From positions 1 to 16,947 of the forward strand of contig JAZNUG010000204.1 in the NCBI GenBank assembly GCA_045592165.1: a DNA stretch of 16,947 bases, in the 5' to 3' direction. The notes beneath the pieces are model-generated. The model had not been told where the DNA came from and ran no database searches. It saw only the letters and a list, made by a program, of their open reading frames with translations. The stretch is from SFEL01 sp045592165. GTDB lineage: Bacteria > Bacillota > Clostridia > Christensenellales > CAG-138. Made by a program: the position numbers and the translations under genes. This document shows positions 14,102 through 16,947 of the stretch, piece after piece (the stretch's first letter is position 1; every line of letters starts with the position of its first letter).

Positions 14102-14116
14102 ACCCGGATTATATCA
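14102..14116 (-). promoter_or_regulatory. Extended -10 promoter giving a predicted leaderless mRNA
   Basis: On the minus strand TGA-TATAAT (14116-14108) is a perfect extended -10. Six bases (CCGGGT) separate it from the ATG at 14101, so transcription should begin at the start codon. No -35 is seen at 16-18 bases. An in-frame TGA just upstream excludes a longer protein. Confidence 0.6.
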
Positions 14117-14160
14117 TATTTTGCCCCTGCGAGATACGGAAAAGCGGTATAAAAATAAAA

Positions 14161-14228
14161 AGCTTTCTTTAATTTTCACGGCAAGGGAAGGGCAAAACCC
14201 TTGTTTTCTTATGGAAAAGGGGAAAGCT
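14161..14228 (+). repeat. Nested inverted repeats upstream of pgk
   Basis: Three complementary pairs are nested in order: AGCTTTC (14161-14167) with GAAAGCT (14222-14228), TTTTC (14173-14177) with GAAAA (14214-14218), and CAAGGG (14182-14187) with CCCTTG (14198-14203). It lies in the 257-base gap between two divergent genes, upstream of the pgk promoter. I see no coding sequence here. Function is unknown. Confidence 0.35.
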
Positions 14229-14253
14229 ATTCAAATAAGCGATATGAAACCGA

Positions 14254-14282
14254 TAGGCAAAAATAAAAACATGTGATAAAAT
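14254..14282 (+). promoter_or_regulatory. Probable promoter of the pgk-tpiA-gpmI operon
   Basis: TAGGCA (14254-14259) and TAAAAT (14277-14282) are separated by 17 bases, with TGA (14274-14276) making an extended -10. The same TGA-TAAAAT occurs in the XRE gene promoter. The expected start near 14289 gives a leader of about 70 bases. That leader holds a small hairpin, AATCCG (14313-14318) with CGGATT (14326-14331), and GGAGG at 14345-14349. Confidence 0.5.
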
Positions 14283-14358
14283 AATCAAAGTAAGATTATG
14301 ATAATATGCCGAAATCCGGGCTTTACGGATTGAGGCTGAAATTTGGAGGTATAAAATC

Positions 14359-15543
14359 ATGGCAAAAAAGACCATTCAGGACGTTGAAGTTAAGGGCCTT
14401 AAGGTTCTGGTCCGCGTGGATTACAATGTGCCTCTCAATGAGGACGGCAGCATTTCCGACGATACCCGCATAGAGGCTTCCCTGCCCACCGTAAAGTATC
14501 TGCTGGATAACGGTGCAAAGGTTATTCTCTGCTCCCATCTGGGCCGCCCCAAGGGCGAGCGCAAGATGGAGTTCTCTCTGGCTCCCGTTGCAAAGCGCCT
14601 TGCAGAACTGCTTGACGTTAAGGTAACCCTCGCTCCCGATTGCATCGGCGAAGAGGTTGAAAAGATGGCTACCGAGCTTCAGGCCGGCGAAATCCTGCTT
14701 CTTGAGAACCTGCGCTTCCACAAGGAAGAGGAGAAGAATGATCCCGAATTCGCAAAGAAGCTGGCTTCTCTCGCAGAGCTGTATGTTTCCGATGCATTCG
14801 GCACTGTTCACCGCGCCCATGCTTCCACCGCAGGCGTAGCCGATTACCTCCCCGCCGTTGCCGGCTTCCTTATCGGCAAGGAACTGTCCGTAATGGGCGA
14901 GGCTCTGGAAAATCCCGTTCGTCCTCTGGTTGCCATTCTGGGCGGCGCAAAGGTAAAGGATAAGATCGGCGTTATCACCAATCTGCTCAACAAGTGCGAT
15001 ACCCTCATCATCGGCGGCGGCATGGCCTATACCTTCTACAAGGCAAAGGGCTATGAAATCGGCGACTCTCTGCTGGATGAAGCCAATCTGGGCCTTGCTG
15101 CAGAGCTGATGGAAACCGCAAAGGCAAAGGGCGTAAATATGGTTCTGCCCGTTGACAACGTGATCGCAACCGACTTTGCCGCAGATGCCGAGTATAAGCA
15201 GGTTCCCGCAAATCAGTTCATTCCCGGCTGGCAGGGCATGGATATTGGCGATAAGACCAGGGCGATGTTTGCCGAGATAGTAAAGTCTGCCGGTACCGTT
15301 ATCTGGAACGGCCCCATGGGCGTATTCGAGTTCCCCAACTTTGAAAAGGGTACCGAAGCCATCGCCGAGGCCTGCGCAGAAAGCGGCGCCATCACCATCA
15401 TCGGCGGCGGCGACTCCGCCAGCGCCATCACCAAGCTGGGCTATGCCGATAAGATCACCCATATTTCCACCGGCGGCGGCGCAAGCCTTGAGTTCCTTGA
15501 GGGCAAGACCCTGCCCGGCGTAGCTGCTCTGGACGACAAATAA
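14359..15543 (+). CDS. pgk: Phosphoglycerate kinase
   Basis: This cytoplasmic glycolytic enzyme transfers phosphate from 1,3-bisphosphoglycerate to ADP. Its 394 residues match the family. The N-terminal domain carries VRVDYNVPLNEDG (substrate site) and CSHLGRPKGER. The C-terminal domain carries ILGGAKVKDKIGV, IWNGPMGVFEF (nucleotide site) and IIGGGDSASAI with the glycine-rich GGGASLEFL. GGAGG lies nine bases before the ATG. Codon use is strongly biased to CGC, ATC and AAG, unlike the ATA- and AGG-rich grd genes, as expected for high expression. tpiA follows after 36 bases. gapA, often next to pgk, is not upstream here. Confidence 0.98.
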   Translation: MAKKTIQDVEVKGLKVLVRVDYNVPLNEDGSISDDTRIEASLPTVKYLLDNGAKVILCSHLGRPKGERKMEFSLAPVAKRLAELLDVKVTLAPDCIGEEVEKMATELQAGEILLLENLRFHKEEEKNDPEFAKKLASLAELYVSDAFGTVHRAHASTAGVADYLPAVAGFLIGKELSVMGEALENPVRPLVAILGGAKVKDKIGVITNLLNKCDTLIIGGGMAYTFYKAKGYEIGDSLLDEANLGLAAELMETAKAKGVNMVLPVDNVIATDFAADAEYKQVPANQFIPGWQGMDIGDKTRAMFAEIVKSAGTVIWNGPMGVFEFPNFEKGTEAIAEACAESGAITIIGGGDSASAITKLGYADKITHISTGGGASLEFLEGKTLPGVAALDDK

Positions 15544-15579
15544 AAAAACAACTTTTTACTGAAGATTGGAGATATACCC

Positions 15580-16332
15580 ATGCGTAAACCCATTATTGCA
15601 GGCAACTGGAAGATGAACATGACCCCCTCCGAGGCAAAGGCGCTTATCAACGATCTCAAGCCTCTGGTACAGGATGCAAAGTGTGATGTTGTTATCTGCC
15701 CCCCTTACGTTGACCTTGCTCTGGCTGCAGAGCTGATCAAGGACAGCAATATCCGCCTTGGCGCCCAGAATATCCACTGGGCCGAAAAGGGCGCCTTCAC
15801 CGGCGAAGTTTCCGCCAATATGCTCAAGGAGCTGGGCGTAGAGTTCGCCATTATCGGCCACAGCGAACGCCGTCAGTACTTCGGCGAAACCGACGAAACC
15901 GTAAACGCCCGCGCAAAGGCTGCCATCGCCGCAGGTATCACCCCCATAATCTGCGTTGGCGAGAGCCTTGAAGAGCGCGAGGGCGGCATGACCGAGAAAA
16001 AGGTTAAGGTTCAGGTTGCGCTGGGCCTTGCAGGCATTTCTGCAGAGGACGTTGCAAAGCTGGTTATCGCATATGAGCCTATCTGGGCAATCGGCACCGG
16101 CAAGACTGCCACCGACGAGCAGGCCAACGAGCCCATCGGCGTAATCCGCGAGACCGTTGCCGCAATCTTCGGCACCGATACCGCAGCAGCCCTCCGCATC
16201 CAGTACGGCGGCAGCATGAACCCCAAGAACGTCAAGGGCCTCATGGCTATGCCCGAGATCGACGGCGGCCTTATCGGCGGCGCAAGCCTCAAGGCTGTTG
16301 ACTTCTCCCAGGTTGTAAATTACGACGCATAA
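15580..16332 (+). CDS. tpiA: Triosephosphate isomerase
   Basis: It interconverts dihydroxyacetone phosphate and glyceraldehyde 3-phosphate. The 250-residue protein has the usual catalytic set: Asn and Lys in AGNWKMN near the N-terminus, the histidine in IIGHSERRQYFGE, the glutamate in AYEPIWAIGTGKTAT with the flexible lid after it, and the phosphate-binding loop in IQYGGSMNPKNV and GGLIGGASL. GGAG (15568-15571) precedes the ATG by eight bases. It lies between pgk and gpmI in one transcription unit, with the same high-expression codon bias. Confidence 0.98.
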   Translation: MRKPIIAGNWKMNMTPSEAKALINDLKPLVQDAKCDVVICPPYVDLALAAELIKDSNIRLGAQNIHWAEKGAFTGEVSANMLKELGVEFAIIGHSERRQYFGETDETVNARAKAAIAAGITPIICVGESLEEREGGMTEKKVKVQVALGLAGISAEDVAKLVIAYEPIWAIGTGKTATDEQANEPIGVIRETVAAIFGTDTAAALRIQYGGSMNPKNVKGLMAMPEIDGGLIGGASLKAVDFSQVVNYDA

Positions 16333-16362
16333 TTGTTATTAGATATTTTAAGGAGAACTGAT

Positions 16363-16947
16363 ATGAAGAAGCTTACCGCCCTCATAATCCTGGACGGCTT
16401 TGGCCACAGGGAGAGCAATGAAGGCAACGCCATCCTCACCGACGGCGCTGCAAATATCACCCGCCTTATGAATGAATATCCCAATACCCTCATCGCCGCC
16501 TCCGGCGAGGATGTGGGCCTGCCTGACGGGCAGATGGGCAACTCCGAGGTGGGCCACCTGAATATCGGCGCAGGCCGCATCGTATATCAGGAGCTTACCC
16601 GTATCACCAAGTCCATCCGCGAGGGCGACTTCTTTGAAAATCCCGCTTTCCTGGGCGCAGTGGAAAACTGTAAAAAGCATGATTCTGCCCTGCATATTTA
16701 CGGCCTTACCGGCCCCGGCGGCGTTCACAGCCATCAGAATCACTTCTTTGGTCTGCTGGAGCTTGCAAAGCGTCAGGGCCTTGAAAAGGTATACGTCCAC
16801 TGCTTCATGGACGGCCGTGACGTGCCCCCCGAGAGCGGCAAGGGCTACATTGAAAACTATCAGCAGAAGATAGCCGAGATAGGCGTTGGCAAGATAGCCA
16901 CCGTAATGGGCCGCTACTACGCTATGGACAGAGACAATCGCTATGAG
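16363..16947 (+). CDS. gpmI: 2,3-bisphosphoglycerate-independent phosphoglycerate mutase (3' end cut by window)
   Basis: This manganese-dependent enzyme interconverts 3- and 2-phosphoglycerate. 195 codons are visible of about 510. The metal-binding aspartate is Asp11 in LIILDGFGHRE. The catalytic serine that carries the phosphate is Ser61 in GQMGNSEVGHLNIGAGR. Further on are GPGGVHSHQNH and CFMDGRDVPPESG (substrate site) and GRYYAMDRDNRYE at the edge. AGGAG precedes the ATG by seven bases, and the gap from tpiA is 30 bases. The frame is open to the last base of the window. Confidence 0.97.
   Translation, partial: MKKLTALIILDGFGHRESNEGNAILTDGAANITRLMNEYPNTLIAASGEDVGLPDGQMGNSEVGHLNIGAGRIVYQELTRITKSIREGDFFENPAFLGAVENCKKHDSALHIYGLTGPGGVHSHQNHFFGLLELAKRQGLEKVYVHCFMDGRDVPPESGKGYIENYQQKIAEIGVGKIATVMGRYYAMDRDNRYE

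Noticed and set aside
14323..15462. A 379-codon open frame antisense to pgk
   Set aside because: It mirrors a highly conserved glycolytic gene with strong codon bias, and nothing in it is recognisable.
1..16947. CRISPR arrays, tRNAs, insertion sequences, prophage
   Set aside because: No regularly spaced direct repeats, tRNA-like T-loops, transposase or phage genes were seen.

Overview
The window reads as chromosomal DNA from an anaerobic, low-redox member of the Clostridia (Bacillota). The evidence is a selenocysteine-containing glycine reductase (Stickland) locus, a type III glutamine synthetase, an XRE regulator with a desulfoferrodoxin-like tail typical of clostridia, and AGGAGG-type ribosome binding sites. 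Base composition is near balanced. I cannot name a genus. No rRNA, tRNA, CRISPR array, insertion sequence or prophage gene is visible.

Left part (1-3170, + strand): the 3' part of grdA, with its in-frame UGA selenocysteine codon at 39-41, then a strong intrinsic terminator, then grdC and grdD. Protein A carries the carboxymethyl-selenoether intermediate. GrdC and GrdD convert the bound acetyl group to acetyl phosphate. grdB, usually found between grdA and grdC, is absent here. Next come an XRE regulator with a metal-site-like tail (3243-3821) and a SanA/YdcF-type membrane-anchored protein (3881-4558), ending at a bidirectional terminator.

Middle part (4598-8365, - strand): a small cysteine-rich protein with its own strong promoter. 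Upstream of it, and transcribed the same way, lies a cluster of a second YdcF-family membrane protein, glnN (GSIII) and an unrecognised 122-residue protein, closed by a terminator at 4913-4942. A divergent promoter region (8366-8559) separates this from secA.

Right part: secA (8560-11310) and prfB (11485-12586) on the + strand. prfB has the classical programmed +1 frameshift at an in-frame UGA. A bidirectional terminator follows, then a - strand pair of a lipoprotein and a CAT-like acetyltransferase. The window ends with a glycolytic run pgk-tpiA-gpmI on the + strand, with gpmI cut by the edge.

Three themes cross the window. First, UGA is recoded in two different ways: selenocysteine in grdA and a frameshift in prfB. 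Second, nearly every promoter I could place has an extended -10 (TGN just upstream of the hexamer). Third, in two genes (the SanA-like protein and the lipoprotein) the extended -10 sits exactly six bases from the ATG with no Shine-Dalgarno, which predicts leaderless mRNAs. I did not find a convincing wholly new multi-gene system. The most distinctive items are the recoding pair, the leaderless pair and the unrecognised protein downstream of glnN.
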